Source: Serratia marcescens (lineage in GTDB: Bacteria; Pseudomonadota; Gammaproteobacteria; Enterobacterales; Enterobacteriaceae). Taken from it: 64,000 nucleotides of DNA. A model generated the notes under the pieces. That model made no database searches and was not told the DNA's origin. It saw nothing but the letters and a program-made list of their open reading frames with translations. The stretch covers positions 2,666,001 through 2,730,000 of the forward strand of contig NZ_JARVZZ010000001.1 in assembly GCF_029846115.1 (NCBI RefSeq). The letters run 5' to 3'. Position 1 is the first letter of the stretch. Each line of letters opens with the position of its first letter. Of this stretch, positions 52,582 through 63,534 are shown one piece after another. The position numbers and the translations under genes were made by a program.

Positions 52582-53667
52582 ATGACTCAGGTTTATAATT
52601 TTAGCTCTGGCCCGGCGATGCTGCCGGTGGAAGTGTTGCGTCGTGCGGAACAGGAACTGTGCAACTGGCACGGGCTGGGCACGTCAGTGATGGAGATCAG
52701 TCACCGCAGCAAAGAGTTCATCGCCGTTGCTGAGCAGGCGGAACAGGATCTGCGCGATCTGCTGAAAGTCCCCTCCAACTATAAAGTGCTGTTTTGCCAC
52801 GGCGGCGCCCGCGGGCAGTTTGCCGCGCTGCCGCTGAACCTGCTGGGCGACAAGACCACCGCCGACTATATCGACGGCGGTTATTGGGCGCACAGCGCCA
52901 TCAAGGAAGCGGAGAAGTATTGCACCCCGAACGTCATCGACGTGAAAACCCGCATCGACGGCCTGAGCGGCATCAAGCCGATGAAAGAGTGGCAACTCAA
53001 CGCCGACGCGGCTTATGTGCACTATTGCCCGAATGAGACCATCGACGGCGTGGCCATCGATGAAACGCCGGACTTCGGCGACAAGGTGGTGATCGGCGAT
53101 TACTCCTCGACCATTCTGTCCCGCCCGCTCGACGTCAGCCGTTTTGGCGTGATTTACGCCGGCGCGCAGAAAAATATCGGCCCGGCCGGCCTGACGCTGG
53201 TGATCGTGCGCGACGATCTGCTGGGCAAGGCGCGCAAAGAAGTGCCGTCGATCCTCGATTACACCGTGCTGGCCGAGAACGACTCGATGTTCAACACCCC
53301 ACCGACCTTCGCTTGGTATCTGTCCGGGCTGGTGTTCAAATGGCTGAAAGAGCAGGGCGGCCTGGTGGAGATGCAGAAACGCAATCAGGCCAAGGCCGAA
53401 CTGCTGTACGCGACCATCGATAAATCCGACTTCTACCGCAGCCAGGTGGCGATCGCCAACCGTTCCTGGATGAACGTGCCGTTCCAGTTGGCCGATGCGG
53501 CGCTGGACAAGGTGTTCCTCAGCGAAGCCGAGGCCATCGGCCTGCAGGCGCTGAAAGGCCACCGGGTAGTTGGCGGCATGCGCGCTTCTATTTACAATGC
53601 CATGCCGCTGGCCGGCGTGCAGGCGCTGACCGACTTCATGACCGACTTCGAACGTCGTCACGGTTGA
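52582..53667 (+). CDS. serC: Phosphoserine/phosphohydroxythreonine aminotransferase
   Basis: Class V PLP aminotransferase of 361 aa (E. coli 362) acting in serine and pyridoxal-phosphate biosynthesis. It begins [20 protein letters not shown]; the glycine/serine-rich [16 protein letters not shown] and the PLP-lysine segment [19 protein letters not shown] are intact. It is in an operon with aroA, as in E. coli. Confidence 0.98.
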   Translation: MTQVYNFSSGPAMLPVEVLRRAEQELCNWHGLGTSVMEISHRSKEFIAVAEQAEQDLRDLLKVPSNYKVLFCHGGARGQFAALPLNLLGDKTTADYIDGGYWAHSAIKEAEKYCTPNVIDVKTRIDGLSGIKPMKEWQLNADAAYVHYCPNETIDGVAIDETPDFGDKVVIGDYSSTILSRPLDVSRFGVIYAGAQKNIGPAGLTLVIVRDDLLGKARKEVPSILDYTVLAENDSMFNTPPTFAWYLSGLVFKWLKEQGGLVEMQKRNQAKAELLYATIDKSDFYRSQVAIANRSWMNVPFQLADAALDKVFLSEAEAIGLQALKGHRVVGGMRASIYNAMPLAGVQALTDFMTDFERRHG

Positions 53668-53722
53668 TTCCGTCAGCCCGCCAGGCGCGGGCTGCTCAGG
53701 CTGTTGTCCTTTTGCATTAAAG

Positions 53723-53747
53723 CGGCTCCGGCATTATTCCGGAGCCG
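53723..53747 (+). terminator. Hairpin between serC and aroA (attenuator candidate)
   Basis: CGGCTCCGG and CCGGAGCCG pair around CATTATT and are followed by TTTCGTTTATC, 34 bp upstream of the aroA start. A second stem CAGCCCGC/GCGGGCTG is at 53674-53694. E. coli serC-aroA also has a partial terminator here. Confidence 0.6.
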
Positions 53748-53780
53748 TTTCGTTTATCAGAATTGGAGAGTTTTGTTCAC

Positions 53781-55067
53781 ATGGTGGATTCCCTGACGTT
53801 ACACCCGGTCGCCCTGGTCAATGGCACCGTCAACTTACCCGGCTCCAAGAGCGTTTCTAACCGCGCTCTGCTGCTGGCGGCGCTGGCGAAAGGCTCGACC
53901 CGGCTGACCAACCTGCTGGACAGCGACGACGTGCGTCATATGCTGAACGCGCTGCAGGCGTTGGGCGTGAACTATCAGCTTTCCGCCGATCGCACCGTGT
54001 GCGAAGTGACCGGCGTGGCCGGGCCGCTGGTGGCCGATCGGCCGCTGGAACTGTTCCTCGGCAACGCCGGGACGGCGATGCGCCCATTGGCGGCGGCGCT
54101 GTGCCTCGGCGAGGGCGACGTGGTGTTGACCGGCGAACCGCGCATGAAAGAGCGCCCGATCGGCCATCTGGTGGACGCGTTGCGCCAGGGCGGGGCGCAG
54201 ATTGATTACCTCGAGCAGACCGATTACCCACCGATTCGCCTGCGCGGCGGCTTCCAGGGCGGCGACGTCACCGTTGACGGCAGCGTCTCCAGCCAGTTCC
54301 TGACTGCGTTGCTGATGACCGCGCCGCTGGCGCCGCAGGATACGCAGATCCACATCAAGGGCGAGCTGGTTTCCAAGCCGTACATCGACATCACGCTGCA
54401 TCTGATGCGCACCTTCGGCGTATCGGTGAGCCACGACAACTACCGGGTGTTCCATATCCAGGGGCGCCAGACGTATATCGCGCCGGGCGATTACCTGGTT
54501 GAGGGTGACGCCTCTTCCGCCTCCTACTTCCTGGCAGCGGCGGCGATCAAGGGCGGCACCGTGCGCGTGACCGGCATCGGCCGCAAAAGCGTGCAGGGTG
54601 ACACCAAGTTTGCCGACGTGCTGGAGAAAATGGGCGCGCGCATTACCTGGGGCGACGATTTCATCGAGTGCAGCCGCGGTGAACTGCGCGGCATCGACAT
54701 GGACATGAACCACATTCCGGACGCGGCGATGACCATCGCCACCGCGGCGCTGTTCGCCGAGGGGCCGACCACCATTCGCAATATCTACAACTGGCGGGTG
54801 AAGGAGACCGACCGTCTGGCGGCGATGGCGACCGAGCTGCGTAAAGTGGGGGCGGAAGTGGACGAAGGCGAAGACTATATTCACGTTGTGCCGCCGGCCA
54901 AACTGCAGTTTGCCGAGATCGGCACCTACAACGATCACCGCATGGCGATGTGTTTCTCGCTGGTGGCGCTGTCGGATACTCCGGTCACCATTCTCGATCC
55001 GAAATGCACCGCGAAAACCTTCCCGGACTATTTCGAACAGCTGGCGCGCATCAGCCAGCCGGCGTAA
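53781..55067 (+). CDS. aroA: 3-phosphoshikimate 1-carboxyvinyltransferase (EPSP synthase)
   Basis: Sixth step of the shikimate pathway: shikimate-3-phosphate and PEP give EPSP. The protein has 428 aa (E. coli 427). It has [18 protein letters not shown], the PEP-binding [17 protein letters not shown] of the class I (glyphosate-sensitive) type, and [19 protein letters not shown]. The ATG at 53781 is chosen because the TTG at 53763 overlaps the GGAGAG ribosome-binding site. Confidence 0.98.
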   Translation: MVDSLTLHPVALVNGTVNLPGSKSVSNRALLLAALAKGSTRLTNLLDSDDVRHMLNALQALGVNYQLSADRTVCEVTGVAGPLVADRPLELFLGNAGTAMRPLAAALCLGEGDVVLTGEPRMKERPIGHLVDALRQGGAQIDYLEQTDYPPIRLRGGFQGGDVTVDGSVSSQFLTALLMTAPLAPQDTQIHIKGELVSKPYIDITLHLMRTFGVSVSHDNYRVFHIQGRQTYIAPGDYLVEGDASSASYFLAAAAIKGGTVRVTGIGRKSVQGDTKFADVLEKMGARITWGDDFIECSRGELRGIDMDMNHIPDAAMTIATAALFAEGPTTIRNIYNWRVKETDRLAAMATELRKVGAEVDEGEDYIHVVPPAKLQFAEIGTYNDHRMAMCFSLVALSDTPVTILDPKCTAKTFPDYFEQLARISQPA

Positions 55068-55087
55068 CCCGTCAAATCGTTTATTTT

Positions 55088-55108
55088 AAGGCCCCTTTGT
55101 GGGCCTTT
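55088..55108 (+). terminator. Terminator after aroA
   Basis: AAGGCCC and GGGCCTT pair around CTTTGT and are followed by a T-rich run (TTTATCGTTTTT), 20 bp after the aroA stop. Confidence 0.75.
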
Positions 55109-55326
55109 ATCGTTTTTAACCTTTGGCGACCGGCGTTTCTTCTATACTTTTTCGCGGTTGTGCGCTTATTTTCAACAACCGGACAGTTCCAGGGTAACAG
55201 ATCGCCGTAGGGCAGCGTATAATACGCCACCGTATTTGCCCCTGATTGGGCAGGTGACAGGGCGCACGGGCTTCGCGTCGAAGCTCACCGTGCCTCTGTG
55301 AGGTTTTCTACCTGAAGGAGAGAGAA

Positions 55327-56016
55327 ATGACGGCTACAGCCCCGGTGATAACCGTTGATGGACCAAGTGGCGCAGGCAAAGGCACGCTGTGTAAAGCGTT
55401 GGCCGAGTCCCTTGGTTGGCGTTTGCTGGACTCCGGCGCGATCTATCGCGTGCTGGCGCTGGCGGCGTTGCATCATCAGGTGGATATCACTTCTGAGGAA
55501 GCGCTGGTTCCGCTGGCCGCACATCTCGATGTTCGCTTCGTTGCCCAGGACGGCAAGCTGCAGGTGATTTTGGAAGGTGAGGACGTCAGCAATGAGATCC
55601 GCACCGAAACCGTCGGCAACACCGCGTCGCAAGCGGCGGCGTTTCCGCGCGTGCGCGAGGCGTTGCTGCGTCGCCAGCGCGCATTCCGCGAGGCGCCCGG
55701 CCTGATTGCCGATGGTCGCGATATGGGCACGGTGGTGTTCCCGGACGCGCCGGTCAAGATTTTCCTCGACGCCAGCTCGGAGGAGCGCGCGCACCGCCGC
55801 ATGCTGCAGTTGCAGGAGAAGGGCTTTAATGTTAACTTTGAACGTCTTTTAGCCGAGATAAAGGAACGGGACGACCGTGACCGTAATCGGCCTATCGCGC
55901 CTCTGGTGCCCGCTTCTGACGCCCTCGTGCTGGATTCTACCAGCATGTCGATCGAAGAAGTGATCCGGCAGGCGTTGACGTATGCACAGAAAGTGTTGGC
56001 GTTGCCGCAGCAATAA
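55327..56016 (+). CDS. cmk: Cytidylate kinase
   Basis: P-loop kinase of 229 aa (E. coli 227) that phosphorylates CMP and dCMP. It has [56 protein letters not shown] and the lid [13 protein letters not shown]. The ATG follows GAAGGAGAG. It lies upstream of rpsA, which in E. coli is partly transcribed from cmk promoters. E. coli ycaL is missing between aroA and cmk. Confidence 0.97.
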   Translation: MTATAPVITVDGPSGAGKGTLCKALAESLGWRLLDSGAIYRVLALAALHHQVDITSEEALVPLAAHLDVRFVAQDGKLQVILEGEDVSNEIRTETVGNTASQAAAFPRVREALLRRQRAFREAPGLIADGRDMGTVVFPDAPVKIFLDASSEERAHRRMLQLQEKGFNVNFERLLAEIKERDDRDRNRPIAPLVPASDALVLDSTSMSIEEVIRQALTYAQKVLALPQQ

Positions 56017-56200
56017 GCGCGGCGGCGCTATTGGCTTTTTGTCATATTTGTCATAGCGGTATCGCAATATATCGGGTAAAATTTTACCCCTGTAACCTTA
56101 AACCCTGTCGGCATGGAGCCAATGGCGGGGTATGTGAAACAACCCCATTCGGCGGGACGCTAAATGGACGTTAAACTAAAGAACCCTGAAGATTAACAAC

Positions 56201-57874
56201 ATGACTGAATCTTTCGCTCAACTCTTTGAAGAATCCTTAAAAGAAATCGAAACCCGCCCGGGTTCCATCGTTCGTGGCGTCGTTGTTGCTATCGACAAAG
56301 ATATCGTACTGGTTGACGCCGGTCTGAAATCTGAGTCTGCCATCCCGGCTGAGCAATTCAAAAACGCCCAGGGCGAGCTGGAAATCCAGGTTGGTGACGA
56401 AGTTGACGTTGCTCTGGATGCTGTTGAAGACGGCTTCGGTGAAACCCTGCTGTCCCGTGAGAAAGCTAAGCGTCACGAAGCTTGGATCACGCTGGAAAAA
56501 GCCTACGAAGAAGCTGAGACTGTAACCGGTGTTATCAACGGCAAAGTGAAGGGTGGCTTCACCGTCGAGCTGAACGGCATCCGCGCGTTCCTGCCAGGTT
56601 CCCTGGTTGACGTGCGTCCGGTACGTGACACTCTGCACCTGGAAGGCAAAGAGCTTGAGTTCAAAGTCATCAAGCTGGATCAGAAGCGCAACAACGTTGT
56701 CGTTTCTCGCCGTGCGGTTATCGAATCCGAGAACAGCGCTGAGCGCGATCAACTGCTGGAAAACCTGCAGGAAGGCATGGAAGTTAAAGGTATCGTTAAG
56801 AACCTCACTGACTACGGTGCATTCGTTGATCTGGGCGGCGTAGACGGCCTGCTGCACATCACTGACATGGCTTGGAAACGCGTTAAGCACCCAAGCGAAA
56901 TCGTCAATGTTGGCGATGAAATCACTGTTAAAGTGCTGAAGTTCGACCGCGAGCGTACTCGTGTATCCCTGGGCCTGAAACAGCTGGGCGAAGATCCATG
57001 GGTTGCTATCGCGAAACGTTACCCAGAAGGCACCAAGCTGACTGGTCGTGTAACCAACCTGACTGATTACGGCTGCTTCGTAGAAATCGAAGAAGGCGTT
57101 GAAGGTCTGGTACACGTTTCTGAAATGGATTGGACCAACAAAAACATCCATCCGTCCAAAGTTGTTAACGTGGGCGACGTAGTGGAAGTGATGGTTCTGG
57201 ACATCGATGAAGAACGTCGTCGTATCTCCCTGGGCCTGAAGCAGTGCAAATCCAACCCATGGCAGCAGTTCGCAGAAACCCACAACAAGGGCGACCGCGT
57301 TGAAGGTAAAATCAAGTCTATCACTGACTTCGGTATCTTCATCGGCCTGGACGGCGGCATCGACGGCCTGGTTCACCTGTCTGACATCTCCTGGAACGTT
57401 GCAGGCGAAGAAGCAGTACGTGAATACAAGAAAGGCGACGAAATCGCAGCGGTTGTTCTGCAAGTTGACGCAGAGCGCGAGCGTATCTCCCTGGGCGTGA
57501 AGCAGCTGGCTGAAGACCCGTTCAATAACTACCTGTCTATGAACAAGAAAGGTGCTATTGTTACTGGTAAAGTCACTGCAGTTGACGCCAAAGGTGCTAC
57601 AGTTGAATTGGCAGGCGGCGTAGAAGGTTACCTGCGTGCATCTGAAGCCTCTCGCGACCGCATTGAAGATGCAACTCTGGTTCTGAACGTAGGTGACGAA
57701 GTTGAAGCCAAATTCACCGGCGTTGACCGTAAGAACCGCGTTGTAAGCCTGTCCGTACGTGCTAAGGACGAAGCTGACGAGAAAGACGCCATCGCTACTG
57801 TTAACAACAAACAGGAAGAAGGCAACTTCTCTAACGCAATGGCTGAAGCTTTCAAAGCGGCTAAAGGCGAGTAA
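56201..57874 (+). CDS. rpsA: 30S ribosomal protein S1
   Basis: Protein of 557 aa with six S1/OB repeats at about 21-87, 105-171, 192-260, 277-347, 364-434 and 451-520. It binds mRNA on the 30S subunit and represses its own translation through the structured leader in E. coli. Codon use shifts sharply to the high-expression set (GTT, GAA, CTG, CGT), and GC is lower than in neighbours. The 184-bp leader lacks a strong Shine-Dalgarno sequence, as known for rpsA. Confidence 0.98.
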   Translation: MTESFAQLFEESLKEIETRPGSIVRGVVVAIDKDIVLVDAGLKSESAIPAEQFKNAQGELEIQVGDEVDVALDAVEDGFGETLLSREKAKRHEAWITLEKAYEEAETVTGVINGKVKGGFTVELNGIRAFLPGSLVDVRPVRDTLHLEGKELEFKVIKLDQKRNNVVVSRRAVIESENSAERDQLLENLQEGMEVKGIVKNLTDYGAFVDLGGVDGLLHITDMAWKRVKHPSEIVNVGDEITVKVLKFDRERTRVSLGLKQLGEDPWVAIAKRYPEGTKLTGRVTNLTDYGCFVEIEEGVEGLVHVSEMDWTNKNIHPSKVVNVGDVVEVMVLDIDEERRRISLGLKQCKSNPWQQFAETHNKGDRVEGKIKSITDFGIFIGLDGGIDGLVHLSDISWNVAGEEAVREYKKGDEIAAVVLQVDAERERISLGVKQLAEDPFNNYLSMNKKGAIVTGKVTAVDAKGATVELAGGVEGYLRASEASRDRIEDATLVLNVGDEVEAKFTGVDRKNRVVSLSVRAKDEADEKDAIATVNNKQEEGNFSNAMAEAFKAAKGE

Positions 57875-57880
57875 TGACGG

Positions 57881-57901
57881 GGGGCGGTTTTTGACCGCCC
57901 C
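57881..57901 (+). terminator. Hairpin between rpsA and ihfB
   Basis: GGGGCGGT and ACCGCCCC pair around TTTTG, 6 bp after the rpsA stop. No U-tract follows, so partial read-through into ihfB is expected. Confidence 0.4.
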
Positions 57902-57936
57902 GATACGGTAGTTTAGCTGCAAAGCTTGGAGGTACT

Positions 57937-58221
57937 ATGACCAAGTCTGAACTTATTGAAAGACTTGCTGGCCAGCAATCTCATATTCCGGCGAAGGCCG
58001 TTGAGGATGCAGTGAAAGAGATGCTTGAGCACATGGCCGCAACGCTGGCCGAGGGCGAACGCATTGAGATCCGCGGATTCGGCAGTTTTTCTCTTCACTA
58101 CCGTGCCCCGCGTGTAGGCCGCAATCCGAAAACCGGTGACAAAGTTGAGCTGGATGGCAAGTACGTTCCTCACTTCAAACCCGGCAAAGAGTTGCGTGAC
58201 CGCGCCAATATCTATGGCTAG
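57937..58221 (+). CDS. ihfB: Integration host factor subunit beta
   Basis: Nucleoid DNA-bending protein of 94 aa that dimerises with IhfA. The body [20 protein letters not shown] and the beta-arm [20 protein letters not shown], with the intercalating Pro, are nearly identical to E. coli. The ATG follows TTGGAGG. A strong terminator ends the rpsA-ihfB unit. Confidence 0.98.
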   Translation: MTKSELIERLAGQQSHIPAKAVEDAVKEMLEHMAATLAEGERIEIRGFGSFSLHYRAPRVGRNPKTGDKVELDGKYVPHFKPGKELRDRANIYG

Positions 58222-58260
58222 TCGCTGACTGCTCATAGCGTTGTTGCTTGTAAAGAATAT

Positions 58261-58287
58261 AAAACGGTGCCTTTAAGGCGCCGTTTT
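58261..58287 (+). terminator. Terminator after ihfB
   Basis: AAAACGGTGCC and GGCGCCGTTTT (one G-T pair) form an 11-bp stem around TTTAA and are followed by a T8 run. Confidence 0.88.
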
Positions 58288-58491
58288 TTTTCGCCTGCGA
58301 TTCTCCATGATACGCTCGTAAATTGCGTACTGCGCCGCATTTGCGGTGTGGCTGCTGCATAGGCCTCTCTTATCCTGCCATGCTCACCGCATCTTCGTTA
58401 AAGCCCGCTGGCGGCGACATATCGCCTCAACGATCCTGCTTGCTTACCGTGACGCGTTTTTGCTCATGGTGGAGCCGAAGGGAGAAGAGCG

Positions 58492-60768
58492 ATCAAAATT
58501 TCGCTGGATCTGGCGATATTCGCCGTCATCTGCGGCATCCTGCCGCTGCTGGTTTTACCGCGGTTGCCAGAGCCATGGCTGCTGTGGCCGATGCTGTTTG
58601 TCGCCTGTTTACTGCTGCGCACCCGTTGGCCGATCTGCCGCTATTTGGCCTGCCTGGGTTTGGGATTCATATGGGCGGTTTTCAACGCCGGAAGCCTGCT
58701 TGGGCAAATGGAGCACCTAAGCCGCATGCCGGATGTAACGGCGGTGGTACAGGTGAGCAGCATCGCACTGGAGCCTGCCACCAGTAAGCAGACGCTGATG
58801 CGCATCGAACGAGTCGACGGCCATTGGTTGGTGCCTGCGCTGGCGTTTACCACGACGTGGGCCCCAGAACGGCAGCGGCTGTGCGCCGGGCAGCGTTGGC
58901 AGTTGAAACTGCGTTTGCGGCCGGTGCACGGTAAGCTCAATGAAGGCGGCTTTGACAGCCAGCGTTGGGCAATCGCGCAGCGCCAACCCTTGACCGCGCA
59001 GGTCAGGCAGGCTCGTTTGCTGGATGGCGATTGCGGCCTGCGCCAGCGCATAATCAGCCATGCGGAAACCAACATCGGTGAATTGCGTTACAAGGCGGTA
59101 TTGCTGGCGCTAGCTTTTGGAGAACGAACCGCACTTGAACAGGCTTTGCGCACGCTGATGCTGAAAACCGGCATTGCGCACTTAATGGCCATTTCAGGGC
59201 TTCATGTGGCGATGGTCGCCATTTTGTTTTGGGCGGTGCTGCGTGCGCTGCAGTTTTTTCTTCCCGCCCATCTGATTGGCTATCGCTTTCCGCTGGTCGC
59301 AGGCTGGGTGGCGACGCTGATCTATGTCTGGTTGGTGGGCGCCCAGCCGCCGGCGGTACGCACCGCGTTGGCGATGACCCTGTGGATGCTGCTGCGCTTG
59401 CGCGGCGTTCATTGTTCTTCCTGGCAGGTGTGGCTATGGTGTATCGGGCTGATTTTGCTGTGCGATCCGCTGGCGATATTGTCAGACAGTTTCTGGCTGT
59501 CGGTGCTGGCGGTAGGTTGCCTGATTTTTTGGTTTGAATGGGCGCCGATCGGTGAGCGATTCCGGTCGGCGTGGTATTGGGCGCCGGTACGCTGGCTGCA
59601 TATTCAGCTCGGCATGACGCTGCTACTGGTGCCGATGCAGGTCGCACTGTTTTTAGGCCTGACGCTGACCTCGTTGCCGGCCAATCTTTGGGCGGTGCCG
59701 ATCGTCTCATTGGTGACGGTGCCGTTGATTTTGCTGGCGGTGATCGGCGGCGTCTTCCCCTCGCTAAGTTACGGGCTTTGGTGGTTGGCCGATTTCACGT
59801 TGAGCTGGGTGTTTGTGCCGCTGAATTACCTGCAACGCGGTTGGGTGGATTTGGGGGCTGCCTCGCTGCTGGCCAGCATAGCGGGATGGCTTATCGTTAT
59901 CTGTTGGCGCTTTCATTGGTGGCGGCGTTATGCCCCGGGGCTGGCGACGATAGCGATATGCTGTGTGCTGTGGCGGGAAAAAGAGCCGGGATACCGCTGG
60001 CGAGTCGATATGCTCGATGTCGGGCACGGCTTGGCGGTGGTCATTGAGCAAAACGGCAAGGGAATACTGTACGATACCGGCGATCGTTGGCCGGGCGGCA
60101 GCGCCGCCGAACGGCATATTTTGCCGATGTTGAACTGGCGAGGAATTGAATTGGAACAGATCATTATCAGCCATGATCATCTCGATCATATCGGCGGGCT
60201 GCCGACGGTACAGAGTGCGTTTCCACAGGCGACGGTGCGTAGCCCGATACGCGGGGTGGGGCACTTGCCCTGCGTCGCCGGTGAGCGTTGGCGTTGGCAG
60301 TCGTTGCAATTCGAGGTGCTGTGGCCGCCGAGAACGCTCAAAAGGCCGGTCAATGACGACTCCTGCGTGATTCGTATCGACGACGGGCAATACAGCCTGC
60401 TGCTTACCGGCGACGCGGAAAAGAAAGCGGAGGCACAGCTGATTCGATTGCGGCGCGACCGTTTAGCGGCCACGATATTGCAGGTGGGGCACCATGGCAG
60501 CAGAACCTCTTCCACACCGCCGTTTCTGCGCGCGGTCAATCCTGAGGCGGCGCTGGCGTCTGCATCTCGTTACAACAAATGGCGTTTGCCTGCGCGTAAA
60601 GTGGTCGCCAGATACCGGGCAAATGGCATTATATGGCGTGATACGACGCGCTCTGGCCAGTTATCGGTACTTTTTTTCGACAACGATTGGCAAATTAAAG
60701 GCTTTCGCGAACAATTAATGCCCCGTTGGTACCATCAGCGGTTTGGCGTAGAGGGTGATAATGAGTAA
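58492..60768 (+). CDS. comEC: ComEC-family DNA-uptake channel protein (YcaI), apparent AUC start
   Basis: Inner-membrane protein of 758 aa (E. coli YcaI 754). The order is N-terminal helices, an OB-like DUF4131 part, the Competence-domain helices (LMAISGLHVAMVAILFW; GAQPPAVRTALAMTLW) and a C-terminal metallo-beta-lactamase domain (MLDVGHGLAVVIEQNGKGILYDTG; SHDHLDHIGGLPT; LQVGHHGSRTSS). The first standard codon in frame is TTG at 58564, which would cut off the first membrane helix. Coding similarity continues upstream to ATC AAA ATT at 58492, matching the E. coli start M-K-I, with AAGGGAG 7 nt before it. It lies 35 bp upstream of msbA. Confidence 0.85.
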   Translation: MKISLDLAIFAVICGILPLLVLPRLPEPWLLWPMLFVACLLLRTRWPICRYLACLGLGFIWAVFNAGSLLGQMEHLSRMPDVTAVVQVSSIALEPATSKQTLMRIERVDGHWLVPALAFTTTWAPERQRLCAGQRWQLKLRLRPVHGKLNEGGFDSQRWAIAQRQPLTAQVRQARLLDGDCGLRQRIISHAETNIGELRYKAVLLALAFGERTALEQALRTLMLKTGIAHLMAISGLHVAMVAILFWAVLRALQFFLPAHLIGYRFPLVAGWVATLIYVWLVGAQPPAVRTALAMTLWMLLRLRGVHCSSWQVWLWCIGLILLCDPLAILSDSFWLSVLAVGCLIFWFEWAPIGERFRSAWYWAPVRWLHIQLGMTLLLVPMQVALFLGLTLTSLPANLWAVPIVSLVTVPLILLAVIGGVFPSLSYGLWWLADFTLSWVFVPLNYLQRGWVDLGAASLLASIAGWLIVICWRFHWWRRYAPGLATIAICCVLWREKEPGYRWRVDMLDVGHGLAVVIEQNGKGILYDTGDRWPGGSAAERHILPMLNWRGIELEQIIISHDHLDHIGGLPTVQSAFPQATVRSPIRGVGHLPCVAGERWRWQSLQFEVLWPPRTLKRPVNDDSCVIRIDDGQYSLLLTGDAEKKAEAQLIRLRRDRLAATILQVGHHGSRTSSTPPFLRAVNPEAALASASRYNKWRLPARKVVARYRANGIIWRDTTRSGQLSVLFFDNDWQIKGFREQLMPRWYHQRFGVEGDNE

Positions 60769-60803
60769 AATAGGCCGCTATTTCTTCCGATGCTGGTATT
60801 TGC

Positions 60804-62552
60804 ATGATGAATGATAAAGATCTCTCGACCTGGCAGACTTTCCGTCGACTCTGGCCGATGATCACTCCTTTTAAGACCGGGCTGATTGTGGCCGCCATTG
60901 CGTTGATTATGAACGCAGCGGGTGACACGCTGATGCTGTCTCTGCTTAAACCGCTATTGGACGATGGGTTTGGAAAAACCGACAGCAGCGTGCTGGTGTG
61001 GATGCCGCTGGCGGTGATTGCGCTGATGCTGATGCGCGGCGTGACCAGCTTTGTTTCAAGCTACTGCATTTCCTGGGTTTCCGGCATGGTGGTGATGCAG
61101 ATGCGCCGCCGCCTGTTTGGCCACATGATGAGAATGCCGGTGGCCTTCTTCGATCAGCAGTCTACCGGGACTTTGCTGTCGCGCATTACCTATGATTCCG
61201 AGCAGGTGGCTTCCTCCTCTTCCAGTGCGCTGGTGACCGTGGTGCGTGAAGGGGCCTCGATCATTGGCCTGTTCATCATGATGTTCTACTACAGCTGGCA
61301 GCTGTCGGTGATCCTGATCGTGCTGGCGCCGATCGTTTCCATCGCCATTCGCCTGGTGTCCAAGCGTTTCCGTAACATCAGCAAGAACATGCAGAACACC
61401 ATGGGGCAGGTGACCACCAGCGCCGAGCAGATGCTGAAAGGCCATAAGGAAGTGCTGATCTTCGGTGGCCAGCAGGTGGAAACCGAGCGCTTTAACTCGG
61501 TCAGCAACCGCATGCGTCAACAGGGCATGAAACTGGTCTCCGCGTCTTCGATTTCCGATCCGATCATACAGCTGATCGCTTCGCTGGCCCTGGCGTTCGT
61601 ACTGTTTGCCGCCAGCTTCCCAAGCGTGATGGCAACCCTGACCGCCGGTACTATTACTGTGGTGTTCTCGTCGATGATCGCGCTGATGCGCCCGCTGAAG
61701 TCGCTGACCAATGTCAATGCCCAGTTCCAACGCGGGATGGCGGCCTGTCAGACGCTGTTCTCCATTTTGGATATGGAACAGGAAAAAGACACCGGTACCC
61801 GCGAAGTGAAGCGTGCGAAAGGCGATATCGAATTCCGTAACGTTACCTTCTACTACCCATCCAAGGAAACGCCGGCGCTGCGTGATATCAACCTGAAAAT
61901 CGCTGAAGGCAAGACCGTTGCATTGGTGGGCCGTTCCGGTTCGGGGAAATCCACCATCGCCAACCTGTTGACGCGTTTCTACGATATCCAGGAAGGCGAA
62001 ATTCTGATGGATGGCCACGATCTGCGCGAATATACCCTGGCCTCACTGCGTAATCAGGTGGCGCTGGTCTCGCAAAACGTGCATCTGTTCAACGACACCA
62101 TCGCCAATAACATCGCCTATGCGCGCGAGAGCGAATACAGCCGCGAGCAGATTGAGAAAGCGGCAGAAATGGCGTACGCGATGGACTTCATCAACAAGAT
62201 GGAGAACGGCTTGGATACGGTGATCGGTGAGAACGGCGTAATGCTGTCCGGCGGCCAACGTCAGCGTATCGCCATCGCGCGTGCGTTACTGCGTGACTGT
62301 CCGATCCTGATCCTGGATGAGGCGACTTCTGCGCTGGATACCGAGTCCGAACGTGCTATTCAAGCTGCGCTTGACGAGTTGCAGAAAGACCGTACTTCGC
62401 TGGTGATCGCGCACCGTCTGTCGACGATTGAGAAGGCGGACGAGATCCTGGTGGTGGAGGACGGCCGCATCGTCGAACGCGGCGAGCACGCCGAATTGCT
62501 TGAACGGCAGGGCGCCTATGCGCAGCTGCACCGCATGCAGTTTGGTCAATAA
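60804..62552 (+). CDS. msbA: Lipid A flippase MsbA
   Basis: Homodimeric ABC exporter of 582 aa, same as E. coli, that flips lipid A-core to the periplasmic leaflet. It has six helices in residues 20-310 and an ATPase with Walker [10 protein letters not shown], signature [15 protein letters not shown] and [11 protein letters not shown]. Nearly every motif matches E. coli. The stop overlaps the lpxK start (TAATG), giving translational coupling of lipid A kinase and flippase. Confidence 0.98.
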   Translation: MMNDKDLSTWQTFRRLWPMITPFKTGLIVAAIALIMNAAGDTLMLSLLKPLLDDGFGKTDSSVLVWMPLAVIALMLMRGVTSFVSSYCISWVSGMVVMQMRRRLFGHMMRMPVAFFDQQSTGTLLSRITYDSEQVASSSSSALVTVVREGASIIGLFIMMFYYSWQLSVILIVLAPIVSIAIRLVSKRFRNISKNMQNTMGQVTTSAEQMLKGHKEVLIFGGQQVETERFNSVSNRMRQQGMKLVSASSISDPIIQLIASLALAFVLFAASFPSVMATLTAGTITVVFSSMIALMRPLKSLTNVNAQFQRGMAACQTLFSILDMEQEKDTGTREVKRAKGDIEFRNVTFYYPSKETPALRDINLKIAEGKTVALVGRSGSGKSTIANLLTRFYDIQEGEILMDGHDLREYTLASLRNQVALVSQNVHLFNDTIANNIAYARESEYSREQIEKAAEMAYAMDFINKMENGLDTVIGENGVMLSGGQRQRIAIARALLRDCPILILDEATSALDTESERAIQAALDELQKDRTSLVIAHRLSTIEKADEILVVEDGRIVERGEHAELLERQGAYAQLHRMQFGQ

Positions 62553-63532
62553 TGATTGAGCGCATCTGGTCCGGCGGTTCGCTGCTTTATCTGGCGCTGC
62601 TGCCGCTCTCTTGGCTGTATGGCCTGTTTAGTTGGCTGATTCGCCTCAGCTATCGCTGCGGCCTGCGCAAAAGCTGGCGCGCACCGGTGCCGGTGGTGGT
62701 GGTGGGCAACCTCACTGCCGGCGGCAACGGCAAAACGCCGATGGTGATCTGGCTGGTGGAACACCTGCAGCAGCGGGGCTATCGCATTGGCGTGGTCTCG
62801 CGCGGTTACGGCGGCAAGTCGGCGGTCTATCCCCTGGTGCTCAATCAGAATACCTCAACCCGCGAAGCGGGGGATGAGCCGGTGCTGATTTATCAGCGCA
62901 CCGGCGCGCCCGTGGCGATTGCGCCCAAGCGAGCCGAGGCGGTGCAGGCCTTGCTGCAACACCAGCCGCTGGATGCGATCATCACCGACGACGGCTTGCA
63001 GCACTATGCCTTACAGCGTGACTTCGAGCTGGTGGTCATCGACGGCGTGCGCCGTTTCGGCAATGGCTGGTGGTTACCGGCCGGGCCGATGCGCGAGCGT
63101 GCCGCGCGGCTTGGCAGCGTCGATGCGCGCGTCGCCAATGGCGGCGTGGCGCAGGCGGGAGAGATTGCCATGCGCCTGCAGGCGCGTGACGCGGTGAACC
63201 TGCTGAGCGGTGAACGTCGCCCGGCGGCCGAGCTGCCGCGCGTGGTGGCTATGGCGGGTATCGGTCATCCGCCGCGTTTCTTCGCGACGTTGGAAAAACT
63301 GAACGTCGAGGTGGTGCAGGAAGTGGCGTTTGCCGATCATCAGGAATATCAGCAGCCGCAGCTGGCGGCGCTGGCTGCAGCCGATCAGACGCTGCTGATG
63401 ACGGAGAAGGACGCGGTGAAGTGTCGCGCCTTTGCCCAGCCTAATTGGTGGTATTTGCCGGTTGATGCGGTGCTACCGTCCGCTCAGGCTGAGCAACTGC
63501 TGCAGGATATCGAATCTCTACTGACTAAATAA
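62552..63532 (+). CDS. lpxK: Tetraacyldisaccharide 4'-kinase
   Basis: Membrane-associated kinase of 326 aa (E. coli 328) for the sixth step of lipid A synthesis. The N-terminal hydrophobic helix (about 10-35) is followed by P-loop [12 protein letters not shown] at about 52-63, SRGYGGKS and [19 protein letters not shown]. Translationally coupled to msbA. In E. coli ycaQ, ycaR and kdsB follow; here a convergent hglS-like gene ends 2 bp away. Confidence 0.97.
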   Translation: MIERIWSGGSLLYLALLPLSWLYGLFSWLIRLSYRCGLRKSWRAPVPVVVVGNLTAGGNGKTPMVIWLVEHLQQRGYRIGVVSRGYGGKSAVYPLVLNQNTSTREAGDEPVLIYQRTGAPVAIAPKRAEAVQALLQHQPLDAIITDDGLQHYALQRDFELVVIDGVRRFGNGWWLPAGPMRERAARLGSVDARVANGGVAQAGEIAMRLQARDAVNLLSGERRPAAELPRVVAMAGIGHPPRFFATLEKLNVEVVQEVAFADHQEYQQPQLAALAAADQTLLMTEKDAVKCRAFAQPNWWYLPVDAVLPSAQAEQLLQDIESLLTK

Positions 63533-63534
63533 TC

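Noticed and set aside
52270..52671. 133-codon minus-strand open frame between ansB and serC
   Set aside because: It overlaps the serC start, has no recognisable motif and looks like random coding.
58323..58787. Two small open frames (58323-58787 and 58346-58720) before comEC
   Set aside because: They run out of frame through the start of comEC, lack family similarity and follow the ihfB terminator without a promoter-linked ribosome-binding site.
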